16,214 nt of DNA from Maritimibacter sp. Its GTDB lineage: Bacteria > Pseudomonadota > Alphaproteobacteria > Rhodobacterales > Rhodobacteraceae. Below, one piece after another: positions 7,205 to 14,438 of this stretch. Where the stretch lies: assembly GCA_003520545.1 (NCBI GenBank), contig DOUP01000063.1, positions 1-16,214 of the forward strand. Reading direction: 5' to 3'. A model generated the notes under the pieces. The model had not been told where the DNA came from. It worked only from the letters and a program-made list of their open reading frames with translations, and ran no database searches. The position numbers and the translations under genes were made by a program. Position 1 is the first letter of the stretch, and the number at the start of each line of letters is the position of its first letter.

Positions 7205-7283
7205 GGCACCTGATCCTTCCTTCGCTGGCCGAGGCGGTGTTCAGGGTCGGCGCGGGCCCCGGCATCTTCAGGGTATCGGAAAC

Positions 7284-7302
7284 TATATATGTAAATGCAA
7301 TA
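7284..7302. promoter_or_regulatory. Candidate MarR operator, copy 1 (marR-proximal)
   Basis: TATATATGTAAATGCAATA is one of two near-identical 19-base AT-rich elements in the gap (compare 7418-7436). It lies 80 bases upstream of the marR start. On the minus strand it overlaps a plausible promoter, TTGCAT-N17-GATACC. This placement suggests autoregulation. Its internal symmetry is weaker than in copy 2. Confidence 0.5.
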
Positions 7303-7417
7303 TGTTTCCTGCTCTGAGGTTTGGCGAACCTGCTGGGGGTCGGATTTCGGTCGCTTCTGGCTGTTAGGAAGGACCGAAAATATCGCTAAAACAATTACAT
7401 AGAGGTGATCAGCAAAA

Positions 7418-7436
7418 TATATATGCAAATGCATTG
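7418..7436. promoter_or_regulatory. Candidate MarR operator, copy 2 (iorA-proximal)
   Basis: TATATATGCAAATGCATTG contains a perfect ATGCA-AA-TGCAT inverted repeat and matches copy 1 at 16 of 19 positions. The two copies start 134 bases apart. The leading TATATA could serve as a -10 element for iorA, in which case a bound repressor would cover the -10 and start point. The TTGACC at its right end is an alternative -35. The exact promoter remains undecided. Confidence 0.5.
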
Positions 7437-7630
7437 ACCTAACCCTTTGGCGCGGTCATGGTGGCGCCGTGGTTTGAGGAAGCCGCTTTTGGAGGGAGGA
7501 AGTCCGATGTCGCAGGCCCGTTTTCCGGGCTTTCGTCCGGATGGTCGGGCTGGCTGAGCGCCGGACCATCGGCGGGGCGGGTCAGCCCGTCCTTCTTCGC
7601 ACCTGGTCCATTCAGCCTACGGGAGCCATC

Positions 7631-9769
7631 ATGGCAGAACGCAGTTTCAAACGGGAAGTCCAGCATCTCAGGATCGGGGCCGGAGAGACGTTTCGCGGGG
7701 AGGGTATCCTCGCGATCACCAAGGCGCTGTTGGAAAACGGGGTGGGCTATGTTGGCGGCTACCAGGGTGCGCCGATTTCCCACCTGATGGATGTGCTGTC
7801 GGACGCGCAGGATATTCTGGCCGATCTGGGCGTTCGGTTCGAGGCGAACGCCTCGGAAGCGGCCGCGACCGCGATGCTGGCGGCCTCGGTGCATTACCCG
7901 ATCCGGGGGGCGGTTGCCTTCAAGGGGCCTGTGGGGGCGAATGTCGCCTCGGATGCGCTCGCCAACCTTGCCTCCGGCGGGGTGACCGGCGGCGCGTTGA
8001 TGATCGTGGGCGAGGATTACGGCGAAGGCTCGTCGATCATGCAGGAGCGCAGCCATGCCTTCGCGATGAAGAGCCAGGTCTGGATGCTCGACCCGCGCCC
8101 CTCCTTGCCGTCGATGACGCGGGCCGTGCGGGATGGGTTCGAGCTGAGCGAGGCGAGCAATACGCCGGTGATGTTGCAACTGCGCATTCGCGCCTGCCAC
8201 GTGCACGGCACGTTCGAGGCCTCGGACAACCAGCCGCCCAAGTTGACGGTGCGGGACGCGATTGCCCAACCGCGCCGCGACTTGTCGCGGATCGTCCTGC
8301 CGCCTTTCGCCTTCGAACACGAACAGGAGAAGGTGCGTGACCGGCTCCCCGCCGCGCAGGAGTACATCCGCGAGAACGGGTTGAACGAACAGTTCGGCGC
8401 GGGCGGTCCGGTCGGGATCGTGATGCAGGGCGGCATGTACAACACGGTTTTGCGGGCGCTTCAACGGCTGGGGCTTGCCGATATTCACGGCGACACCAAC
8501 ATCCCGCTTTACGTTCTGAACGTGACCTATCCGTTGGTCGATGACGAGTTCCTGGCGTTCTGCGGGGACAAGGACGCCGTGCTGGTCGTCGAAGAGGGGC
8601 AACCGAATTTCATCGAGCAATCGCTTGCCTCGATCCTGCACAAGGCGGACCGGGCCACGCGGATCTTCGGCAAGGAATTCCTGCCGATCGCGGGCGAATA
8701 CACGGCCACCGCGATGTTGGAGGGGCTGCGCGGGTTCCTCTCCGACCACGGGGGAGGGGTGTTGTCGGCGCATGGCCGGGCGCCCAATCATCCGGGTCTG
8801 GTGCCGCCGGATTTGGCCGTGGCCGTGCCGGCGCGCCCGCCGGGGTTTTGCACCGGCTGCCCGGAACGGCCGATTTTTGCCGCGATGAAAATGGTGGAAG
8901 AGGAGCTTGGCCCCCACCAGATCGCCGCCGATATCGGGTGTCACCTGTTCTCGACGCTGCCGCCGTTCAATATCGGGGGCACGACGATGGGCTTCGGGCT
9001 GGGTCCGGCGTCGAACGCGGCGTTCGATGGCGGCGGAGAGAGGCGGTCGATCTCGATTATCGGGGATGGCGGGTTCTGGCATAACGGGTTGACCTCGTCG
9101 GTCGGCAACGCGGTGTTCAACCAGTCCGATGGGGTCATCATGGTGGTGGACAATTACTATGCCGCCGCCACCGGGGGGCAGGACGTGTTGTCCTCTCGGG
9201 CGGACAACCCGACGAAGTCCACCAACACCTCGATTGCCGGGGCTCTGAAGGGGATCGGCGTGGATTGGGTGCGCGAGATCGACCGGACCTATGACGTGGC
9301 CCGGGTGCGTGACACGCTCAAGGAGGCGCTGCGCACGGACAGTCCTGGCCCCAAGGTCATCGTCGCGTCGTCGGAATGCATGCTCAACCGCCAGCGCCGC
9401 GAAAAGCCAGCCATGGCCCGCGCGGTCAGCGAAGGCAAACGCGTGGTGCGGCCCAAGTTCGGCGTGGACGAAGACGTCTGCACGGGCGATCACGCCTGTA
9501 TGCGGCTCTCGGGCTGCCCGTCGCTGACCTTGAAAACGCTCGATGACCCGCTGCGCGACGACCCTGTTGCCCATATCGACCAAAGCTGTGTCGGCTGTGG
9601 CAACTGCGGTGAGGTCGCGGAGGCGGCCGTGCTGTGCCCAAGCTTTTTCCGCGCGGATGTTGTCGAGAACCCGACCCGGAGAGAGGCGTTCCGGGCACGC
9701 CTGTCCACCCGCGTGATCGGTTGGCTTCAGGCGCGCCGCAGTCAGCGCCGATTGAATTTCGCAGCGTGA
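7631..9769 (+). CDS. iorA: Indolepyruvate-type 2-oxoacid:ferredoxin oxidoreductase, alpha subunit
   Basis: This 712-residue thiamine-diphosphate and iron-sulphur enzyme subunit uses the ATG at 7631, preceded by GGAG. An upstream in-frame start at 7541 lacks a ribosome-binding site. The N-terminal pyrimidine-binding domain has GVGYVGGYQGAPISHLMD (38-55) and EANASEAAA. The conserved FCTGCPERP is at 406-414. The pyrophosphate-binding motif GDGGFWHNGL is at 478-487, with DNYY at 507-510. A C-terminal ferredoxin-like region has C617-x5-C623-x5-C629P and C653xxC656xxC659, plus C669P, fitting two [4Fe-4S] clusters. The family decarboxylates aryl pyruvates (from Trp, Phe, Tyr) to acyl-CoA and reduces ferredoxin. 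Here the neighbouring mdlB suggests an aryl 2-oxo acid from a 2-hydroxy acid; the exact substrate is unknown. Confidence 0.9.
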   Translation: MAERSFKREVQHLRIGAGETFRGEGILAITKALLENGVGYVGGYQGAPISHLMDVLSDAQDILADLGVRFEANASEAAATAMLAASVHYPIRGAVAFKGPVGANVASDALANLASGGVTGGALMIVGEDYGEGSSIMQERSHAFAMKSQVWMLDPRPSLPSMTRAVRDGFELSEASNTPVMLQLRIRACHVHGTFEASDNQPPKLTVRDAIAQPRRDLSRIVLPPFAFEHEQEKVRDRLPAAQEYIRENGLNEQFGAGGPVGIVMQGGMYNTVLRALQRLGLADIHGDTNIPLYVLNVTYPLVDDEFLAFCGDKDAVLVVEEGQPNFIEQSLASILHKADRATRIFGKEFLPIAGEYTATAMLEGLRGFLSDHGGGVLSAHGRAPNHPGLVPPDLAVAVPARPPGFCTGCPERPIFAAMKMVEEELGPHQIAADIGCHLFSTLPPFNIGGTTMGFGLGPASNAAFDGGGERRSISIIGDGGFWHNGLTSSVGNAVFNQSDGVIMVVDNYYAAATGGQDVLSSRADNPTKSTNTSIAGALKGIGVDWVREIDRTYDVARVRDTLKEALRTDSPGPKVIVASSECMLNRQRREKPAMARAVSEGKRVVRPKFGVDEDVCTGDHACMRLSGCPSLTLKTLDDPLRDDPVAHIDQSCVGCGNCGEVAEAAVLCPSFFRADVVENPTRREAFRARLSTRVIGWLQARRSQRRLNFAA

Positions 9770-9779
9770 GGAGACCGCA

Positions 9780-11348
9780 ATGACCAAAGCCTTTCGATTG
9801 CCGACGGGCGACCGCGCGACGGACGCCGGCCTTATACGGATCGCCGTCTTGGCCGTGGGCGGGCAGGGCGGTGGCGTGTTGTCCGGTTGGATCGTCGCGC
9901 TGGCCGAAGCCAATGGATATCTCGCGCAGGTCACGTCGGTCCCCGGCGTGGCGCAGCGCACCGGGGCGACGGTGTATTATGTCGAGATGATACCCGATCG
10001 CGGGCGCGTTCCGGTGCTGGCGCTCATGCCGTCGCCGGGCGATCTGGACATCGTGATCGCCGCTGAAATCATGGAAGCCGGGCGGGCCGTGACGCGGGGG
10101 TTCGTGACCCCCGGGCAGACCACGCTGATCGCGTCGGATCACCGGGTTTACGCGGTGTCGGAAAAGATCGTGCCTGGCGACGGACAGGCCGACCGGGACC
10201 GGGTGCGAGACGCGGCTGAGGAGGCCGCGGCCCGGTTCGTGTGTTTCGACATGGAACGGATGGCCGAGGACACCGGGAGCCATATTTCGGCCTGTCTCTT
10301 CGGGGCCTTGGCCGGAAGCGGGGCGCTTCCTTTCGAGCGTCGCGCGTTCGAAGAGACGATCCGCGCGTCGGGGCGTGGGGTCGACGCCTCGCTCCGGGCT
10401 TTTGGCACGGCGTTTGACGCCGCAGGGGCGCGGGCCGAGATCCCGCCAGAGGTGGCGCGTGATCCTGCGCCCGCCGAGGTCATCGGTCCGTCCGGGCCTC
10501 TGGCCGCGTGGCACGCGCTGTGCCGCCGTGTGGGTGACATGCCGAAGGTGGTGAGACCCATGGCGCGGGCCGGACTTCGCAAGGTCTGTGATTATCAGGA
10601 TGTCGCCTACGGGAGTGAATACCTCGACCTGCTGGAGCGTGGTCTTGCGCGCGACCGGCACGCGGGCGGCACGCGCTGGGATTGGGCGTATAGCTGTGCG
10701 ATGGCGAAATACCTGGCCCAGGCGATGTGTTACGACGACACGATCCGGGTTGCCGACCTGAAGACCCGGGGAAGCCGGTTCGACCGGGTGCGCGAACATG
10801 CGCGCCCCAGGGGCGGGGCGGTATTGGAAGTTACGGAGTACATGCATCCCCGGGGTCACGAGGTTTGCGGTATGCTACCCACGGGTCTCGGTCGTTGGGT
10901 CGAGGCGCGTCCAAAGGTTGGGGCGTGGATCGACCGGCGCGTCAGCCGGGGCAGGCGGGTGCGCACCAACAGCCTGTTGCCGTTCCTGATGCTCTATGCG
11001 CTGGCCGGTTTGCGCCCTGTCCGTCGGCGGCTCTTGCGTCATGCGCATGAGCTGGCGCACCGCGACGCCTGGCTGGCCGAGGCGGAAAGATGTGTGATGC
11101 GGGACTACACGCTTGGGGTCGAGGTTCTGACGTGCCGTCGCCTTATCAAGGGGTACAGCGACACCCATGCACGGGGAGTGTCAAAATTCGACCGTGTTGT
11201 CGGCGCCGTGCCCCTGGTCGAGACCCGTGAGGATGCCGCCGACTGGATACGGCGGTTGCGAGAGGCGGCGCTGGCCGATGAAAAGGGAACCGCGCTTGAG
11301 GGCGCGATCGCGACGGTGAAGAGTTTCGCGGCACCGGTCGGCGCCTGA
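9780..11348 (+). CDS. iorB: Indolepyruvate oxidoreductase beta subunit, long form with C-terminal extension
   Basis: This 522-residue partner of IorA starts at ATG 9780 after GAGGAG, ten bases past the iorA stop. Residues about 18-205 are the gamma/beta (POR-type) domain, with the nucleotide-loop-like AVGGQGGGVLSGW (25-37), the family's PGVAQRTGATVYYVE (55-69) and a late SACLFGALAGSG stretch. Archaeal IorB is only about 200 residues. The remaining 300 or so form an extra Arg-rich helical domain, with segments such as WDWAYSCAMAKYLAQAMCYDDTIRVADLK and LLPFLMLYALAGLRPVRR (given here as landmarks). A long form of this kind is known in proteobacterial IorB-like proteins; the role of the extension is not clear from sequence. 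Confidence 0.85.
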   Translation: MTKAFRLPTGDRATDAGLIRIAVLAVGGQGGGVLSGWIVALAEANGYLAQVTSVPGVAQRTGATVYYVEMIPDRGRVPVLALMPSPGDLDIVIAAEIMEAGRAVTRGFVTPGQTTLIASDHRVYAVSEKIVPGDGQADRDRVRDAAEEAAARFVCFDMERMAEDTGSHISACLFGALAGSGALPFERRAFEETIRASGRGVDASLRAFGTAFDAAGARAEIPPEVARDPAPAEVIGPSGPLAAWHALCRRVGDMPKVVRPMARAGLRKVCDYQDVAYGSEYLDLLERGLARDRHAGGTRWDWAYSCAMAKYLAQAMCYDDTIRVADLKTRGSRFDRVREHARPRGGAVLEVTEYMHPRGHEVCGMLPTGLGRWVEARPKVGAWIDRRVSRGRRVRTNSLLPFLMLYALAGLRPVRRRLLRHAHELAHRDAWLAEAERCVMRDYTLGVEVLTCRRLIKGYSDTHARGVSKFDRVVGAVPLVETREDAADWIRRLREAALADEKGTALEGAIATVKSFAAPVGA

Positions 11349-11376
11349 GCCGGACAGGGCGGCAGAAAGGAGAACG

Positions 11377-12498
11377 ATGACCAAGAGAGTGTCCATTGAA
11401 GATTATCGCCGCGCGGCGCACCGCAGGCTTCCCCGGATGGTGTTCGACTACGTCGAAGGCGGGGCGGAGCGCGAGCGGGGCCTTGATCGCAACGTCGATG
11501 GGTTCGAGCGCTGGCAGTTTCGACCCAGGCGGTTGGTCGACGTGCAGGACCGGAAGCCCGCGACCACCCTGTGGGGGCGGGAGCACAAGCTGCCGGTCTA
11601 CCTGTCGCCGACCGGGTTGAACGGGCTGAGCCGACCCGGTGGGGACGCCATGCTGGCCCGCGCTGCGGCGCGCGCCGGTATTCCTTTTGCCCTGTCGACC
11701 GCATCGAACATGTCGCTTGAAGAGGTCGCGCGGGCCTCGGACGGTGAAAAGTGGTTCCAGCTCTACGTGCTCAGCCGGGAATTGGCAGAGGTGCTGGTCA
11801 AACGGGCGCAGGCGGCGCAATACGATGCGCTGATCCTGACGGTGGACGCCCATGTGAACGGGTATCGCGAGCGGGATATGCGCAACGGTTTCGCGCTTCC
11901 GGTGCGATACACGCCGCGCACGGTGCTGGACGGCACGCTTCATCCGCGCTGGTCGATGGACTTCCTGCGCACCGGCGTGCCGAAACTCGAAAATTTCGAG
12001 ACGATGGAGGCGAAATCTCCGGAAGCGCAGGCCGCGCTGCTGCGCCGTCAGATGGATGCGGGGTTCGATTGGGACGCACTGGCGTGGCTGCGCGACCTGT
12101 GGCCGGGAAAGCTCATGGTCAAGGGCATCCTGCGGCGCGACGATGCGGAGGCCTGTGCGCGCCTGGGGGTCGATGCGGTGATCGTGTCGAACCACGGCGG
12201 GCGACAGCTGGACGGCAATGTGACCGCCGTCGACCAGGTCGCGGAGATCTGCGGTGCGGTCGACATCCCGGTGCTGTTCGATGGCGGTATTCGGCGCGGA
12301 ACCGATGTGATCAAGGGGCTGTGCCTCGGCGCCTCGATGGCCGGGCTGGGGCGTGCCGCGCTTTATGGGCTGGCCGCGGAGGGCGAAGCGGGTGTCAGCG
12401 GCTGCATTGATATTCTGCGCGACGAGATCGACCGGGCGATGGCGCTTCTGGGTGCCCCCGATATCGCGTCCCTGGGCCCCGATCTCCTGGATGGTTAG
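11377..12498 (+). CDS. mdlB: FMN-dependent (S)-2-hydroxy-acid dehydrogenase, mandelate dehydrogenase-like
   Basis: This 373-residue TIM-barrel flavoprotein oxidises (S)-2-hydroxy acids to 2-oxo acids. From memory of Pseudomonas putida MdlB, the similarity runs along the whole chain: RLPRMVFDYVEGGAE, RRLVDV, PTGLNG, GIPFALSTASNMS, NGYRERD, TLHPRWSMDF, WLRDLWPGKLMVKG and SNHGGRQLDG. All catalytic positions are kept one residue earlier than in P. putida: Tyr25, Tyr130, Asp157, Arg164, His273, Arg276; Lys249 is also present. The 173-212 stretch matches the membrane-anchoring loop of MdlB, so electrons may go to quinone. Substrates could be mandelate, a ring-substituted mandelate or a related aryl hydroxy acid. 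AGGAG precedes the ATG; the gene is 28 bases after iorB, in one operon. Confidence 0.87.
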   Translation: MTKRVSIEDYRRAAHRRLPRMVFDYVEGGAERERGLDRNVDGFERWQFRPRRLVDVQDRKPATTLWGREHKLPVYLSPTGLNGLSRPGGDAMLARAAARAGIPFALSTASNMSLEEVARASDGEKWFQLYVLSRELAEVLVKRAQAAQYDALILTVDAHVNGYRERDMRNGFALPVRYTPRTVLDGTLHPRWSMDFLRTGVPKLENFETMEAKSPEAQAALLRRQMDAGFDWDALAWLRDLWPGKLMVKGILRRDDAEACARLGVDAVIVSNHGGRQLDGNVTAVDQVAEICGAVDIPVLFDGGIRRGTDVIKGLCLGASMAGLGRAALYGLAAEGEAGVSGCIDILRDEIDRAMALLGAPDIASLGPDLLDG

Positions 12499-12510
12499 GG
12501 TCGCGGGGGA

Positions 12511-13044
12511 TCACTGCGCGCTGGTGCGCTCGGGCAGCAGTCGGATGATGTCGCGCAGTGTCTCAAGAAACGCGTCCATCCGCTCCGGGCCGATCACCGC
12601 GTCCAATTCGCTCTGGTGGTGATGGGCCACGGCCTCCATGCGGTCAAAAACCGCTTCGCCTTCCGGCGTGAGGGTGCTGGCATAATTGCGGCGGTCGTCT
12701 TCGAGCCGTTCCCGAAGCACCAAACCGGTGTCTTCGAGTTGGCGCAGCGCCTTGGTGACGCTGGATTTGTCCCGTCCGACGGCGCGGCCCAGATCGACCT
12801 GCTTGATGCCGGGGTTGTTTCGGATCATGGACAGAATGCTGAAATACGCAGGCTTCATCGAGTCCGGGCCAAGCTTGGTCGCGAAATCGTTGAAGGCAGC
12901 TTCGTAGGCGAGCCGGAGCAGGTGACCGCCGAAGTCTTCGAGGATACCGGGTTCCAGGGTGGTGGTGTTGCTCGCGGCCGCCGGTGTGTTGATTGTCTCA
13001 TCCTCACGGATCGCGGTGTCGCCCTGCCGTGCGTTGCTGGTCAT
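12511..13044 (-). CDS. MarR-family transcriptional regulator (second)
   Basis: This 177-residue MarR protein uses the ATG at 13044; a longer reading frame upstream begins only with non-ATG codons. The first 30 or so residues are polar and Thr/Asn/Ala-rich, probably disordered. The winged helix follows: dimer helix about 38-60, PAYFSILSMIRNNPGIKQVDLG (65-86, in parts), recognition helix RDKSSVTKALRQLE (91-104), and wing RERLEDDRRNYASTLTP. It converges with mdlB (12-base gap) and lies downstream of the enolase-superfamily gene on the same strand. A 111-base gap with a hairpin separates those two, so it may have its own promoter. No strong ribosome-binding site is visible (ACGAG only). Likely targets are the adjacent catabolic and tct genes; the ligand is unknown. 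Confidence 0.85.
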   Translation of the reverse strand: MTSNARQGDTAIREDETINTPAAASNTTTLEPGILEDFGGHLLRLAYEAAFNDFATKLGPDSMKPAYFSILSMIRNNPGIKQVDLGRAVGRDKSSVTKALRQLEDTGLVLRERLEDDRRNYASTLTPEGEAVFDRMEAVAHHHQSELDAVIGPERMDAFLETLRDIIRLLPERTSAQ

Positions 13045-13155
13045 GTCATACTCGTTATCGTTCGTTCTGTTTATCAATACACGGCTCGTTCGGATCGGTC
13101 GAGCGCGAAGGGCCAAATGGCCCTCCGCGGTTGCGTCTCGGAGCGCCGGGTCGTC
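13045..13155. promoter_or_regulatory. Gap upstream of second marR gene
   Basis: This 111-base gap lies between two minus-strand genes. On the minus strand it holds a TTGATA hexamer (13079-13074) about 30 bases before the marR ATG, with AT-rich sequence after it. This may form a promoter very close to the start codon. A perfect hairpin sits at 13109-13124. Confidence 0.35.
13109..13124. terminator. Hairpin after enolase-superfamily gene, possible terminator
   Basis: AGGGCC-AAAT-GGCCCT is a perfect 6-base stem with a 4-base loop, about 30 bases past the stop of the minus-strand gene. No T-run follows, so termination is uncertain. Its GGCCAAATGGCC core also occurs at 572-583 before hmuS. Confidence 0.4.
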
Positions 13156-14313
13156 TTATCCCTTCCCTTTGCCGGCAGAGAGGGGGCGCTTTGCGAAGTC
13201 GCGCAGAGCATCCGGGTCGGCCTCGAAGCCAAGGCCGGGGCGGTCGGGCAGGCGCAGGGTCTGACCGTCACGGTCGGGCAGGTCACGAAACAGGGCCCGG
13301 CCCATTTCGACCGAGACGAGATGCCATTCGACCAGCCCGCCGGTGGCAAGCCCGGCATGAAGGTGCATGTTGTGGAACGGGAACGCGCCGCCGTTGGCAA
13401 GCTGCACCTGGTGCGCTTCGGCGAGGGCCGCCACTTTCTGACCGACCGTGAAGCCGCCGCAGATCACCACGTTCGGCTGGATCACATCGACGGCGCCGGT
13501 CGTGATGAGATCACGGAAGCGGAAGAGTTGGCCTTCGTTCTGGCCGGCCGCGGTCCGCATTCCGGTGTTGCGGACATCCGCCAGGCGCGTGCAATCGTTG
13601 CCCCGGACCGGCTCTTCGAAAAAGGCGATGTCGTAGGGCTTGAGGTGATCGGTCAGCCACATCGCCGATGCCGGGTCGAGGCTACAGTTGGCGTCGATGT
13701 AGAGCTCGGCCGCATCGCCGACCGCATCGCGCACCGCTTTCACGCGCGCCACGTCTTCGCGCAGGATGGCTTGCAGGTCCGCGCCTTCGTTGCGGCGTTC
13801 CAGCCCGTGATGACCCACCACCATCTTGAGCCGGGTTACACCCTCGGAGACGAGGTGTTTGGCTGCTTCCCCCAGTTGATCGCGGTCGAACGAGCCGAAC
13901 CCGAAGGTGACATAGAGCGGCACCGTGTCACGCGCGCCGCCGAGCAGTTTCCAGCAGGGCATGTCGACCGCTTTGCCGAGGATGTCCCACAGCGCAAGGT
14001 CCACCGCCGAGGCCACGTGGCTGCCGTAGCCGGTTTGCCCGCGCGGGGTGACGGTCCAATAGATGCGTTCGGCCACGGATTCCCGGTCGGTCGCGTCGAG
14101 GCCCGTGATCGCGGGGCCGACCAGCGAATCGACGATGGTGACCACGACTTCTTCGTCGGTGATCGCGGTGTAGCCGTAGCCGGTGATACCTTCCGCCGTT
14201 TTCACTTCGACCACACAACAGGACAAGGCGGTGCTGGATTTCGCCGGGCCGATGGCGAGATCCGCGGGGATAAATGCAGGCCAGGCCCGCACTTCGGTGA
14301 TCGTCAGATTCAT
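13156..14313 (-). CDS. Enolase-superfamily protein (mandelate racemase / muconate lactonizing enzyme family), divergent active site
   Basis: This 385-residue protein starts at ATG 14313 behind GGAGAAAAGTA; an earlier in-frame start at 14352 is less favoured. Residues 1-125 are the capping domain, with SAVDLALWDILGKAVDMPCWKLLGG (102-126) as the family landmark. The barrel follows. Asp207 (YIDANCSLD) and Glu233 (FFEEP) match two metal ligands. By my hand alignment to mandelate racemase, the KxK pair is Lys163/Val165, the third metal-ligand region reads AGQNEG (256-261), the Asp270 position is Asn281 (QPNVVICGG), and the His297 position is near Asn307 (LANGG). So neither classical mandelate racemase nor lactonizing chemistry is assured. 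Family enzymes start by abstracting a proton alpha to a carboxylate; racemase, epimerase or dehydratase roles are all possible. It diverges from tctC. Confidence 0.83.
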   Translation of the reverse strand: MNLTITEVRAWPAFIPADLAIGPAKSSTALSCCVVEVKTAEGITGYGYTAITDEEVVVTIVDSLVGPAITGLDATDRESVAERIYWTVTPRGQTGYGSHVASAVDLALWDILGKAVDMPCWKLLGGARDTVPLYVTFGFGSFDRDQLGEAAKHLVSEGVTRLKMVVGHHGLERRNEGADLQAILREDVARVKAVRDAVGDAAELYIDANCSLDPASAMWLTDHLKPYDIAFFEEPVRGNDCTRLADVRNTGMRTAAGQNEGQLFRFRDLITTGAVDVIQPNVVICGGFTVGQKVAALAEAHQVQLANGGAFPFHNMHLHAGLATGGLVEWHLVSVEMGRALFRDLPDRDGQTLRLPDRPGLGFEADPDALRDFAKRPLSAGKGKG

Positions 14314-14438
14314 TACTTTTCTCCATGTAGTGTCCAATAGAGAAAGTTGCATAGTAAACCATTGACATCAAGAAGGTCGGAGAACAAACTTAACTTACGA
14401 TAGGCGGAAAGAGATCCGCGAACAGGGAGGAGAAGCTA
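14314..14438. promoter_or_regulatory. Divergent promoter region, enolase-superfamily gene / tctC
   Basis: This 125-base gap is AT-rich compared with the flanks. For tctC there is TTGACA at 14362-14367 (perfect -35) but only a weak -10 at usual spacing (CAAACT, 14385-14390). TTGACATCAA (14362-14371) is itself a short inverted repeat. The tctC ribosome-binding site is AGGAG at about 14426-14432. On the minus strand, TACTAT (near 14352-14357) is a possible -10 for the other gene. ACTTTTCTC (14315-14323) and GAGAAAGT (14340-14347) are nearly complementary and include that gene's ribosome-binding site. Confidence 0.5.

Larger units (their letters stand above)
7205..7630. promoter_or_regulatory. 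Divergent marR / iorA regulatory region (426 bases, no gene)
   Basis: The central part (about 7280-7436) is AT-rich and unlike the flanks. It holds two copies of a TATATATGYAAATGCA motif, one facing each gene. The part nearest iorA (7440-7630) is GC-rich and may be a long untranslated leader. It has two short inverted repeats: GCCCG-TTTTC-CGGGC at 7516-7530, followed by TTTCGT, and GATGGTC/GACCATC at 7540-7570. No convincing coding sequence was found. The iorA ribosome-binding site GGAG lies at 7622-7625. Confidence 0.65.

Noticed and set aside
7541..7630. Upstream extension of iorA by 30 codons
   Set aside because: No ribosome-binding site precedes 7541. The family-like N terminus begins at the 7631 ATG, which has GGAG at good spacing.
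7458..7787. Small plus-strand frame with several Trp codons before iorA, considered as a leader peptide
   Set aside because: It overlaps iorA by about 150 bases in another frame, lacks a ribosome-binding site, and the Trp codons are scattered rather than clustered as in attenuators.
7439..9961. 840-codon open frame on the minus strand opposite iorA
   Set aside because: It is a composition-driven shadow of high-GC coding sequence: rich in Arg/His/Pro, no recognisable domain, and it spans iorA and the iorB start, which are clearly real.
9426..10859. 477-codon minus-strand frame opposite iorA/iorB
   Set aside because: Shadow of iorA and iorB; no start signal or domain.
13045..13116. N-terminal extension of the second MarR protein from a TTG codon
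   Set aside because: The extension starts inside the hairpin at 13109-13124 and adds Arg-rich sequence not typical of MarR proteins. The ATG at 13044 is preferred, though its ribosome-binding site is weak.
12616..14340. 574-codon plus-strand open frame opposite the second marR and the enolase-superfamily gene
   Set aside because: The opposite strand encodes two clear protein families with proper starts. This frame has no domain or ribosome-binding site and crosses their intergenic gap.
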